Origin: Pelomonas baiyunensis
Lineage (GTDB): Bacteria > Pseudomonadota > Gammaproteobacteria > Burkholderiales > Burkholderiaceae_C
DNA: 64,000 nt
Reading direction: 5' to 3'
Assembly (NCBI RefSeq): GCF_043555935.1
Contig: NZ_JBIGIB010000007.1
Location: 124,001 to 188,000, forward strand
The position numbers and the translations under genes were made by a program. How positions within the stretch are numbered: the first letter of the stretch is position 1; each line of letters opens with the position of its first letter. Below are positions 8,377 to 18,823 of the stretch, piece by piece. The notes beneath the pieces are model-generated. The model saw only the letters and a program-made list of their open reading frames with translations, was not told where the DNA came from and did not search any database.

Positions 8377-9633
8377 TTGTCTGAATCTGCTTCAGCCGCG
8401 CCCGCGTCCGCCGGTGCCAGCGTCTACCGCCACGCCGGCTTCACCCAGTTCCTGATCGCCCGCCTGCTGGGCGTGCTGGCCACGCAAATCCAGGCCGTGG
8501 TGGTGGCCTGGCAGGTGTATGACCTGACGCGCGAACCCATCGCGCTGGCCTACGTGGGCCTGGCGCAGTTTCTGCCGATGCTGGCGCTGCTGCTGCCCGC
8601 GGGCGACCTGATCGACCGCTACAGCCGCAAGCCCATCCTGATTGCCGCCTGGGCTGTGAACGCCGCCTGTGCCGCGGCCCTGTGGTGGCTGGCGGGCCAC
8701 GGCCAGGCCGGGGTGAGCAGCATCTATGCCGTGCTGGTGGTGTTCGGCTGCGCCCGGGCGTTCTCGGCGCCGGCCTTGCAAAGCCTGCTGCCGCAGATCG
8801 TGCCGCGCGAGCAACTGGCCCAGGCCCTGGCGGCCAACAGCATGTTGCTGCGGGTGGCAAGCATCGGTGGGCCGTTTCTGGGCGGCTTGCTGTACGCGGC
8901 CGGTGGCGGCGCGTTGACCTACGGGGTCTGCGCCATCAGCCTGACGCTGGCCACGCTGCTGCTGACCCGTGTGCCCGTGGCCCGCACCGTGCTGCTGGCT
9001 GCCCAGGGCACGATCTGGCAGCGCTTCGGCGCGGGCATCCGCTTCATCCGCTCGCGGCCCATCATCCTGGGCACCATCTCGCTGGACCTGTTCGCCGTGC
9101 TGCTGGGCGGCGTGGTGGCCCTGCTGCCGGTGTACGCCCATGAAGTGTTGAAAGTCGGCCCCACGGGCTTGGGTGCGCTGCGCAGCGCGATGGCCCTGGG
9201 CGAGGTGGTGACGGGCTTTTATCTCGCCGCCCGGCCGTTCGACCGTCACGTGGGTCGCCGCATGTTCTGGGCCGTGGCGGTGTTCGGCGTGGCCAACCTG
9301 GTGTTCTCGCTGTCGCACTGGTTCTGGCTGTCACTGGCCGCCCTGGCGGTGGCCGGCGCGGCGGACATGGTCAGCATGTACATCCGCGGCGCGCTGGTGC
9401 AGTTCTCCACGCCGGACGACATGCGCGGCCGTGTCAACGCCGTGAACATGCTGTTCATCGGCTCCTCCAACGAGTTGGGCGAGTTTCGCGCCGGCAGTGC
9501 GGCGCACGCGCTGGGCGCAGTGCCGGCGGCGGTGAGCGGCGCCCTGTGCACTTTGGCCGTGGTGGGCCTGTGGAGTTGGCGATTCACGAGCATTCGCACC
9601 GTGGACCGGTTCGAAGAGGCCTCACCCCGCTAG
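8377..9633 (+). CDS. MFS transporter, EntS-like (12 TM)
   Basis: A 418-aa major facilitator exporter. Evenly spaced hydrophobic helices run the length of the protein. The loop 2-3 signature region reads GDLIDRYSRKPIL, and FSAPALQSLLPQIVPREQL is typical of the EntS/YbdA and multidrug branch. The start is TTG at 8377; no ATG or GTG lies in frame before helix 1 and no strong Shine-Dalgarno is visible, so the N-terminus is uncertain. It follows the amidohydrolase by 78 bases on the same strand. Its TAG stop doubles as the first three bases of a putative -10 box for the glycine riboswitch. The substrate is not predictable. Confidence 0.85.
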   Translation: MSESASAAPASAGASVYRHAGFTQFLIARLLGVLATQIQAVVVAWQVYDLTREPIALAYVGLAQFLPMLALLLPAGDLIDRYSRKPILIAAWAVNAACAAALWWLAGHGQAGVSSIYAVLVVFGCARAFSAPALQSLLPQIVPREQLAQALAANSMLLRVASIGGPFLGGLLYAAGGGALTYGVCAISLTLATLLLTRVPVARTVLLAAQGTIWQRFGAGIRFIRSRPIILGTISLDLFAVLLGGVVALLPVYAHEVLKVGPTGLGALRSAMALGEVVTGFYLAARPFDRHVGRRMFWAVAVFGVANLVFSLSHWFWLSLAALAVAGAADMVSMYIRGALVQFSTPDDMRGRVNAVNMLFIGSSNELGEFRAGSAAHALGAVPAAVSGALCTLAVVGLWSWRFTSIRTVDRFEEASPR

Positions 9634-9636
9634 AAT
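9631..9636 (+). promoter_or_regulatory. Putative -10 box (TAGAAT) of the gcv operon
   Basis: TAGAAT matches the sigma-70 consensus at five of six positions and lies seven bases before the predicted first nucleotide of the riboswitch aptamer, where a -10 box should be. It overlaps the stop codon of the MFS gene. No good -35 is seen at 16-18 bases upstream (GGTTCG or GTTCGA), so the promoter is either weak or helped by an activator. Confidence 0.4.
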
Positions 9637-9637
9637 G

Positions 9638-9890
9638 CGCGCCGTCAGGAGAGCGCCCCGGTGCAGTTGGGGGCCGCCGAAGGCGCAGGGTTGCGGTGAT
9701 GCCGCGATCCGAACGCTCAGGCAAAAGGACTGACAAGCGTCTTGAGTGGCCGCCTCCGGTGGCCGACACTCTCGACGTTCCTCACTGGAGAGAGGCCGGC
9801 CCTGGAGTCGGTCCACCGAAGGGGCAAGCTTGGCGCGGACTGCAAACCGCCAGGTCAATCTCTCAGGTACCCCGGACAGCGAGGACATCC
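9638..9890 (+). ncRNA. Tandem glycine riboswitch (two aptamers) upstream of gcvT
   Basis: Two glycine aptamers lie head to tail between the MFS stop and gcvT. Aptamer 1 (about 9638-9737) shows CAGGAGAGCG, GCCGAAGGCGCAGG and GCTCAGGCAAAAGGACTGAC. Aptamer 2 (about 9773-9885) shows CTGGAGAGAGGC, CCACCGAAGGGGCAAGC and TCTCAGGTACCCCGGACAG. The GGAGAG ... CCGAAGGGGCAA ... CTCAGGTACC order is diagnostic of this class. In this group of bacteria it is usually an ON switch: glycine binding allows expression of the glycine cleavage system. No intrinsic terminator is obvious before the gcvT start at 9917, so translational control is possible. Confidence 0.95.
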
Positions 9891-9916
9891 AAACCCGAAT
9901 TCCGTCGGAGCTCTTG

Positions 9917-11029
9917 ATGTCCTCTTTGCTGAAAACCCCGCTTCACGCCCTGCACGTCGAACTCGGCGCCAAGATGGTGCCCTTCGCCGGCTACGACATG
10001 CCCGTGCAATACCCCACCGGCGTGATGACCGAGCACAAGCACACCCGGGCCGCCGCCGGCCTGTTCGATGTGTCGCACATGGGCCAGGTGCGCCTGGTGG
10101 GCGCCGACGCCGCCGCTGCGCTCGAAACCCTGGTGCCCGTCGACATCGTGGACCTGGGCGTCTTCAAGCAGCGCTACGCCCTGTTCACCAATGACCAAGG
10201 CGGCCTGCTGGACGACTTGATGGTGTGCAAGCGCCCGGACGACCTGTTCGTGGTGGTGAACGCCGGCTGCAAGGACCAGGACATTGCCCACATGCAAAAG
10301 CACCTGGCCGGCCGCTGCGAGGTCATCCCGGTGCCCGAGCGTGCGCTGCTCGCCCTGCAAGGCCCCGAGGCCGTGACCGTGCTGTCGCGCCTGAACCCCG
10401 AGGTCGCCAAGCTCACCTTCATGACCGGCGGCTTCTTCCAGCTCGACGGCATCGACACCTTCCTGACCCGCTCGGGCTACACCGGCGAAGACGGCTACGA
10501 AATCTCGGTGCACGAGGACGACGCCGTGGCCCTGGCCCGCAAGCTGCTGGCCCATGCCGAGGTCAAGCCGATCGGTCTCGGCGCTCGCGACTCGCTGCGC
10601 CTGGAAGCCGGCCTGTGCCTGTATGGCCACGACATCGACACCACCACCACGCCGGTTGAAGCCAGCATCACCTGGGCCATTCAGAAAGTGCGCCGCGCCG
10701 GTGGCGCACGTGCCGGCGGCTACCCCGGTGCGGCCGTCATCGACGCTCAGTTGACCAACGGCCCGGCACGCAAGCGCGTCGGTCTGGTCGGCAAGGAGCG
10801 CATGCCCGTGCGCGAAGGCGCCAAGATCGTCACCGCCGATGGCACCGAAATCGGCGTCGTCACCAGCGGCACGCTGGGTCCCACGGTCAACCAACCGGTG
10901 GCCCTGGCCTACGTGGCCACCGCCCACGCCGCCGTGGGCACCGAACTCTTTGCCATCGTGCGCGACAAGCGCACGCCCATGGTCGTGTCTTCCACCCCCT
11001 TCACCCCCAACCGCTACTACCGCGGCTAA
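9917..11029 (+). CDS. gcvT: Aminomethyltransferase, T protein of the glycine cleavage system
   Basis: Transfers the methylene group from the aminomethyl-lipoyl H protein to tetrahydrofolate, releasing ammonia. 370 aa, normal for the family. The folate-binding GcvT domain is evident (VPFAGYDMPVQYPTGVMTEHKHTR split by LFDVSHMGQ, then SGYTGEDGYEI and the RDSLRLEAGLCLYG block), followed by the C-terminal barrel (VGLVGKERMPVREGAKI). The ATG at 9917 has GGAG seven bases upstream and gives the canonical N-terminus SSLLKTPLHALHVELGAKMV; longer in-frame readings run back into the riboswitch. First gene of the riboswitch operon, 19 bases before gcvH. Confidence 0.96.
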   Translation: MSSLLKTPLHALHVELGAKMVPFAGYDMPVQYPTGVMTEHKHTRAAAGLFDVSHMGQVRLVGADAAAALETLVPVDIVDLGVFKQRYALFTNDQGGLLDDLMVCKRPDDLFVVVNAGCKDQDIAHMQKHLAGRCEVIPVPERALLALQGPEAVTVLSRLNPEVAKLTFMTGGFFQLDGIDTFLTRSGYTGEDGYEISVHEDDAVALARKLLAHAEVKPIGLGARDSLRLEAGLCLYGHDIDTTTTPVEASITWAIQKVRRAGGARAGGYPGAAVIDAQLTNGPARKRVGLVGKERMPVREGAKIVTADGTEIGVVTSGTLGPTVNQPVALAYVATAHAAVGTELFAIVRDKRTPMVVSSTPFTPNRYYRG

Positions 11030-11048
11030 TCCACTCGGAGCCTGAACG

Positions 11049-11423
11049 ATGAGCATCAAGTACACCCCCGACCACGAATGGATCGACGTCCACGGCGACG
11101 GCACCGCCACCGTCGGCATCACCGTGCACGCGCAGGACGCCCTGGGTGATGTCGTGTTCGTGGACCTGCCGGAAGTGGGCAAGACCTACGCCGAGAAGGA
11201 AGTTGCCGGCGTGGTGGAGTCCGTCAAGGCCGCGGCCGACGTCTACATGCCCGTCGACGGCGAGATCACCGAAGTGAACGAAGCCCTGCGCGACGACCCG
11301 TCGCTGGCCAACTCCGACCCGCTGAAGGCAGGCTGGTTCTTCAAGGTCAAGCTGAGCAACCCCGCTCAACTCGACCCGCTGATGGACGCCACCGCCTACG
11401 ACGCCCTGCTCAAGACGCTCTGA
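11049..11423 (+). CDS. gcvH: Glycine cleavage system H protein (lipoyl carrier)
   Basis: A 124-aa lipoyl-bearing shuttle that carries the aminomethyl intermediate between P, T and L proteins. The lipoylation site is Lys60 in VVESVKAAADVYMPV, with the usual preceding VFVDLPEVGKTY strand. It starts with MSIKYTPDHEWI, a standard family N-terminus, with GGAG (11037-11040) eight bases upstream. It sits between gcvT and gcvP with short gaps (19 and 27 bases), in the usual T-H-P order. Confidence 0.97.
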   Translation: MSIKYTPDHEWIDVHGDGTATVGITVHAQDALGDVVFVDLPEVGKTYAEKEVAGVVESVKAAADVYMPVDGEITEVNEALRDDPSLANSDPLKAGWFFKVKLSNPAQLDPLMDATAYDALLKTL

Positions 11424-11450
11424 TCCACCTCCTGCCGCTGTAGCCCTGCC

Positions 11451-14333
<2,883 letters not shown>

Positions 14334-14346
14334 GTAGCGCTGACTG

Positions 14347-14730
14347 ATGGGCTTGGGTTCGCTCTTTGCCATCGGGGCAGGCATTGGCGCCTGCCTCCTG
14401 GCCTGGTTTTTCTACGGCTTTCAGTACAGCGGCTTTCAGTCGGTTCGATTGCTGTTCCTGGTCTCAGTGTTTCCAGCTTGGTTGGCAGGCAATCGCGCCG
14501 ATCGGTACAGCAAAGAGGCTCAGGCCCTGTTCAAGCGAATGGGAAAGCGCGTACCCAAAGAATTCCGCCTTGTCTCCGAGGCACTCTCGTCAGGCGCAGC
14601 CTGGGCGCGACCCGGCCTGCTGCAGGACTATCAGAGGTGGCAACGAATCCTCGTTCTTCTAGCAGGAATCGCCTTTGCTGGAGTCCCCGGCGCGTTTGTC
14701 ATCGGTATCGGCGTCTTGCAACGCAGTTGA
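14347..14730 (+). CDS. Unrecognised small membrane protein in the gcv-sdaA operon
   Basis: I do not recognise this 127-aa protein. It shows three likely membrane segments: about residues 4-24 (ending ACLLAWFFYGF), 31-47 (VRLLFLVSVFPAWLAG) and 99-125 (ILVLLAGIAFAGVPGAFVIG). A basic, polar stretch between helices 2 and 3 (ADRYSKEAQALFKRMGKRVP) is probably cytoplasmic. It starts 13 bases after gcvP and ends 24 bases before sdaA, so it should be co-transcribed with them. My hand count gives about 58% GC over 14401-14700, clearly below neighbouring gcvP (about 72% over 12661-12720). The ATG has no clear Shine-Dalgarno. This suggests a later insertion into the operon. Confidence 0.6.
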   Translation: MGLGSLFAIGAGIGACLLAWFFYGFQYSGFQSVRLLFLVSVFPAWLAGNRADRYSKEAQALFKRMGKRVPKEFRLVSEALSSGAAWARPGLLQDYQRWQRILVLLAGIAFAGVPGAFVIGIGVLQRS

Positions 14731-14754
14731 ACTGTTTGGAAAGCGATAGTCGTC

Positions 14755-16143
14755 ATGGCCGTCTCCGTCTTCGACCTCTTCAAGATCGGCATCGGCCCGA
14801 GCAGCTCGCACACCGTGGGCCCGATGCGGGCTGCACGGCTGTTCGGCCTGCGTCTGCAGCACGACGGGCTGCTCGACAAAACCGCCCGCGTGCAGGTCAT
14901 CCTGTACGGCTCGTTGGGCGCCACCGGCAAGGGCCACGGCAGTGACAAGGCGGTGCTGCTGGGCCTGGCCGGGCATGAGCCCGACACCGTGGACGTCGAA
15001 GCGATTCCTGCGTTGCTCGATGCGATCCGCGCCGGAGACCTCAACCTCGTCGGCCAGAAGTCCATCGGCTTCGACGAGGCGAAAGACCTGGTCTTCAAGC
15101 GCCGTGAAAGCCTGCCCTTCCACGCCAACGGCATGCGCTGCCTGGCCTTCGATGCCGACGGCAACGAACTCGCCAACCGTGTGTACTACTCGGTGGGCGG
15201 CGGCTTCATCGTCAGCGACGAGGTGGCGGCGGACGGCAGCAAGCAGAAGGTCATCGCGCCGGACACCACCGTCCTGCCCTACCCGTTCAAGACCGGCGAC
15301 GAATTGCTGGCGCTGACCCGCAAGTTCGGCCTGTCCATCGCCGAGGTCATGCGCCGCAACGAGGGTCACTGGCGGCCCGAGGCCGAAACGCGCGCCGGCC
15401 TGCTGAAGATCTGGAACGTGATGCAGGCCTGCGTGCAACGCGGCTGCAAGACCGAAGGCATCCTGCCCGGCGGCTTCAAGGTCAAGCGCCGCGCGTCCAG
15501 CCTCTACGGCAGCCTGACGGCCAACCCCGAACAGGCCCTGCGCGACCCGCTGCAGGTGATGGACTGGGTGAACCTCTACGCGCTGGCCGTGAATGAGGAA
15601 AACGCCGCCGGTGGCCGCGTCGTCACGGCGCCCACCAACGGCGCGGCGGGCATCGTGCCGGCGGTGCTGCACTACTACGCCCGCTTCGTGCACGGCGCGA
15701 CGGAAGACGGCGTCATCGACTTCCTGCTCACTGCTGCGGCCATCGGCATCCTCTACAAGGAAAACGCGTCCATCAGCGGCGCCGAGGTCGGCTGCCAGGG
15801 CGAGGTGGGTGTGGCCTGCTCGATGGCCGCCGGCGCCCTGTGTGCCGTCATGGGCGGCACGCCCGAGCAAGTGGAAAACGCCGCCGAGATCGGCATGGAG
15901 CACCACTTGGGCCTGACCTGCGACCCGGTCGGCGGCCTGGTGCAAATTCCGTGCATCGAGCGCAACGCGATTGCCTCCGTCAAAGCCATCAACGCCGCCC
16001 GCATGGCGTTGCGCGGCGACGGCACGCACTTTGTGAGCCTGGACAAGGTCATCAAGACCATGCGCGACACCGGCGCCGACATGATGACCAAGTACAAGGA
16101 AACCGCCCGCGGCGGCTTGGCGGTGAACATCGTCGAGTGCTGA
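14755..16143 (+). CDS. sdaA: L-serine ammonia-lyase (L-serine dehydratase), iron-sulfur type
   Basis: Deaminates L-serine to pyruvate and ammonia using a catalytic [4Fe-4S] cluster. 462 aa, single-chain proteobacterial form. The N-terminal motif GPSSSHTVGP (residues 14-23) is the substrate-binding loop. Cluster cysteines are placed as Cys347 (EVGCQGEVG), Cys389 (TCDPVGG) and Cys400 (IPCIERNA); their 42- and 11-residue spacing is the same as in the Escherichia coli enzyme. It follows the small membrane gene by 24 bases and sits in the glycine-riboswitch operon, joining glycine oxidation to serine breakdown. Confidence 0.95.
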   Translation: MAVSVFDLFKIGIGPSSSHTVGPMRAARLFGLRLQHDGLLDKTARVQVILYGSLGATGKGHGSDKAVLLGLAGHEPDTVDVEAIPALLDAIRAGDLNLVGQKSIGFDEAKDLVFKRRESLPFHANGMRCLAFDADGNELANRVYYSVGGGFIVSDEVAADGSKQKVIAPDTTVLPYPFKTGDELLALTRKFGLSIAEVMRRNEGHWRPEAETRAGLLKIWNVMQACVQRGCKTEGILPGGFKVKRRASSLYGSLTANPEQALRDPLQVMDWVNLYALAVNEENAAGGRVVTAPTNGAAGIVPAVLHYYARFVHGATEDGVIDFLLTAAAIGILYKENASISGAEVGCQGEVGVACSMAAGALCAVMGGTPEQVENAAEIGMEHHLGLTCDPVGGLVQIPCIERNAIASVKAINAARMALRGDGTHFVSLDKVIKTMRDTGADMMTKYKETARGGLAVNIVEC

Positions 16144-16158
16144 TCCGGCAGCGCTGAC

Positions 16159-16965
16159 ATGTGCCTGGCCGCCTTCGCGATCCACGCGCACCCGCGCTTC
16201 CCGGTCGTCATCGCGGCCAACCGCGACGAGTTCTTTGCCCGGCCGGCCGCGCCGCTGGACTGGTGGGCCGACGCCCCCGATGTGCTGGCCGGCCGTGACC
16301 TGCACGCCGGCGGCACCTGGTTCGGCCTTCACCGCAACGGCCGCCTCGGCCTGTTGACCAATGTGCGCGAGCCCCACCTGCAGCGGCCCGACGCCCCTTC
16401 CCGCGGCGCATTGATCACGCAGTGGCTGGCCAGCACCGAATCAGCCGAGGCCTTTGCCGCTGGCCTGCCTGCCGGCCCCCAGGGCTACAACGGCTTCAAC
16501 CTCATCACTGCAGATCTGCGCCACGGAGATTGGCACTGGGTCAGCAACCGCAGCGCCCAGCCCCAGCGCCTGGCGGCGGGCGTGCATGGCCTGTCCAACG
16601 CTGCCCTCAACACGCCCTGGCCCAAGACCCGGGGGCTGACGGCTGCGCTCCACCGCGCCCTCGCCACCGCGCCCGATGTCGACGCCCTGATCGCCCAATT
16701 GATGGACGACCTGGCCGACGCCACGCCCGTGCCCGATGCTGAACTGCCCGACACCGGCGTGGGCTTGGAGCGCGAACGCGCGCTGGCCCCGCGATTCGTG
16801 CGCATGCCGCAGCTCCCGCCACCCGCGCTCGCGGTCTACGGCACCCGCTGCTCGACGGTCCTGGTGCTGTTGGACGACGGTCAGTTGCACCTTCACGAGC
16901 GCACCCTGGCCGCCGATGGCCGCGAGCAGGCCACCCGCCGCATCCGCCTGACGGGCTGGCCGTGA
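16159..16965 (+). CDS. NRDE family protein (TANGO2-like)
   Basis: A 268-aa protein of the NRDE/TANGO2 family. The defining N-terminus is present: Met-Cys at positions 1-2, then AANRDEFFARPAAPL, and GGTWFGLHRNGRLGLLTNVRE with GFNLI further on. Relatives share an Ntn-hydrolase-like start with Cys2 as the possible nucleophile, but the biochemical role is not settled. It begins 15 bases after sdaA, so it is probably the last gene of the gcv operon. A 14-base tandem duplication covers and follows its stop codon. Confidence 0.82.
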   Translation: MCLAAFAIHAHPRFPVVIAANRDEFFARPAAPLDWWADAPDVLAGRDLHAGGTWFGLHRNGRLGLLTNVREPHLQRPDAPSRGALITQWLASTESAEAFAAGLPAGPQGYNGFNLITADLRHGDWHWVSNRSAQPQRLAAGVHGLSNAALNTPWPKTRGLTAALHRALATAPDVDALIAQLMDDLADATPVPDAELPDTGVGLERERALAPRFVRMPQLPPPALAVYGTRCSTVLVLLDDGQLHLHERTLAADGREQATRRIRLTGWP

Positions 16966-16978
16966 CGGGCTGGCCGTG
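16951..16978. repeat. Two tandem copies of a 14-bp unit at the NRDE gene stop
   Basis: ACGGGCTGGCCGTG occurs at 16951-16964 and again at 16965-16978, and a third partial copy (ACGGGC) follows. The first copy encodes the last residues and contains the start of the TGA stop (16963-16965). It looks like replication slippage; because the duplicate falls after the stop codon it leaves the protein unchanged. Confidence 0.8.
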
Positions 16979-17170
16979 ACGGGCGGCTCAGTGCAGCGGT
17001 TCTCCCTGACGCAGGCCCAGAAGCCCACGCCAAGCCACGCCGCCTCGCGTACGGGAATGGCCGGCGGCCCCGCAGGCGCCTCGTCTGTAGGGACACAGGA
17101 AACGCCACCGCGTTGAACCTTCACGCTCGGCACCCGGCAGCGACACAGGCTCGGGCCACAATCGGCCGCC
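16966..17170. other. Gap after the gcv operon
   Basis: 205 bases between the NRDE gene and the repeat protein. Apart from the tandem duplication at its left edge I see no convincing hairpin with a T-tract, no RNA gene and no ORF that looks coding. The promoter of the repeat protein should be here but no good -10/-35 pair stands out. Confidence 0.4.
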
Positions 17171-18796
17171 GTGTCTGCCCTGACCCTCCACCGCCGCAAC
17201 GCGCCGGACCCCAAGCTCCTGCAGCGCTGCCTGCTGCTGGCCGGGCTGTTGCACGTGTGGCTGGTGCTGGTGTTTGGCAACGCCACCGGCACCGCCGCGC
17301 CGGGCCAGGGCGTGTGGGGCAGCCTGACCGTGAAGCTGCTGGGCCGCATCGGCAGCGACAGCAACGCCCCGCCCGGTGACCCCAGCCCCGCGCTGGAACA
17401 CAACGGCGCGCCCGGCGACGGCGCCCAGACCCGCCAGGGCGGCCAGGTTCGCAATGAACCCGCACCGCCGGGCCCGCCGGGCGCCGCCACCCTGGGCCGC
17501 TGGAACCCGCAACCGGTGCCGGCCGAAGCCGCCACCACCGACGAGCTCTCGCCGCAGCCGGCAGAGCCGCAGCCCGCCCCGCCACCGGTGCCCTCGCCGC
17601 CCACCCGCACGCTGACTGCACCAGAGCGCAGCCCGGCCCTGCAACGCGAAACCGTGCCCGTCCCGGCCGCCCGCCCGGAGGCCGACGCGCCGCTGCCCAC
17701 CGCCCTGCCGGCTGACCTGCCCAGTGCCGTGCAACGCCTGGAAGCCCGCAGCGACACGCCACGCGCCGCCCTGCCGGCCCCGGCCACGCTGCGGCCCACG
17801 CCCCGGCCTTCCGACACGTTCGCCCTGCCGCCCGACCTGACCTTGCCCGCGCCGGTGGCCCGTCTGGACGCCACGCCCGCCGACCGGCGCGACCTCGCCC
17901 TGCCGCGCCCGGCGGACCTGCGCCCCGCCCCCCGCGCCGCCGTCACGCCACCGCCCAGCACCGAACTGCCGGCAGCGGTGAACCGCCTGGACGCCCCCGC
18001 CACCCCGGCCCGCGCCGCCGCGCTGCCCAAGCCGGCCGACTTGCGCGCCGCGGCGCCGGCCCCGGCCACGCCCGCCCCCACGCCCACCGACCTGCCCGCG
18101 CCGGTGCAGCGGCTGGAAGCCCCGAGCACGGACACCCGCCCCGTGCCCGCCCTGCCCCGCGCCAGCGCCAACCTGCGTGCGGCCACGCCGGCAGCCCCGG
18201 TGGAGCTGCCCAGCGCGCGCGACCTGCCGGCCCCGGTGCAGCGGCTGGAAGCGGCGGACGCGGGCGCCGCCGCGGTGACGCGCCTGCCGGCGCCCAACGC
18301 GGTCTCGCCCACGGCGGCCCCGAGCGCCGCGGCGGCGGCCGTGCCGGAACTCAGCCGCAACCTGCCCGGTGCCGTGACGGCGCCCTCGGCAGCTGCAGCC
18401 CCTGCGGCCGCAGCCGGACCGGCGCAGGGCGATCCACAAGCCGCGCTTCGCGGCGAGGTGCCCGCGTCGGGCAGCACGGCCAGCCGGGCGTCGGCCGGGT
18501 CGCCCGATGCCGGCTCCCAACTCGGGCCCGACCTGGCCGTGCCGCCCTCGGCGTCCGCCAGCGCGCCACGTGCGCCACTGAACCTGTCACTGCCCCGGGG
18601 CAGCGCCATCGCGGCCCGGCGTGGGCCGGGCTTGATGGAACTGCTGCCCCAGCCGCCCGAGCGCAAGTCCAAGCTCGAACAAAGCCTGGAGAACGCCGCC
18701 AACCCCGATTGCCGCAAGGCCTACGCCGAGGCGGGCTTGCTCGCCGCCCTGCCGCTGGCGCTGGACGCCGCGCGCGGCAAGGGCTGCAAGTGGTGA
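17171..18796 (+). CDS. Unrecognised membrane-anchored Pro/Ala-rich repeat protein with a C-terminal two-Cys domain
   Basis: I do not recognise this 541-aa protein. Residues about 17-36 form a single membrane helix (LLLAGLLHVWLVLVFG) after a basic start, so the rest is probably periplasmic. Residues 60-480 are extremely rich in Pro and Ala. Five imperfect repeats with core LPA(P/A)VxRL(E/D)A start near residues 182, 224, 265, 307 and 351, a period of about 42; most are followed by ALPxPAxLR. The last 50 residues are different and look folded: PDCRKAYAEAGLLAALPLAL, then GKGCKW, with Cys514 and Cys539 able to pair. The start is GTG at 17171. The layout resembles TonB-like periplasm-spanning linkers, but there is no TonB C-terminal domain. 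Confidence 0.65.
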   Translation: MSALTLHRRNAPDPKLLQRCLLLAGLLHVWLVLVFGNATGTAAPGQGVWGSLTVKLLGRIGSDSNAPPGDPSPALEHNGAPGDGAQTRQGGQVRNEPAPPGPPGAATLGRWNPQPVPAEAATTDELSPQPAEPQPAPPPVPSPPTRTLTAPERSPALQRETVPVPAARPEADAPLPTALPADLPSAVQRLEARSDTPRAALPAPATLRPTPRPSDTFALPPDLTLPAPVARLDATPADRRDLALPRPADLRPAPRAAVTPPPSTELPAAVNRLDAPATPARAAALPKPADLRAAAPAPATPAPTPTDLPAPVQRLEAPSTDTRPVPALPRASANLRAATPAAPVELPSARDLPAPVQRLEAADAGAAAVTRLPAPNAVSPTAAPSAAAAAVPELSRNLPGAVTAPSAAAAPAAAAGPAQGDPQAALRGEVPASGSTASRASAGSPDAGSQLGPDLAVPPSASASAPRAPLNLSLPRGSAIAARRGPGLMELLPQPPERKSKLEQSLENAANPDCRKAYAEAGLLAALPLALDAARGKGCKW

Positions 18797-18823
18797 GTTG
18801 AAGCCCCGGCCGCCTCAACCGAT

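Noticed and set aside
9542..9637. Upstream sRNA or extra aptamer ahead of the glycine riboswitch
   Set aside because: The sequence is the coding end of the MFS gene; no third GGAGAG/CCGAAGG element is found.
17680..18310. Repeated CCGGTGCAGCGGCTGGAAGC stretches as a possible CRISPR or satellite
   Set aside because: Copies are imperfect, in frame with the repeat protein, and lack constant spacers.
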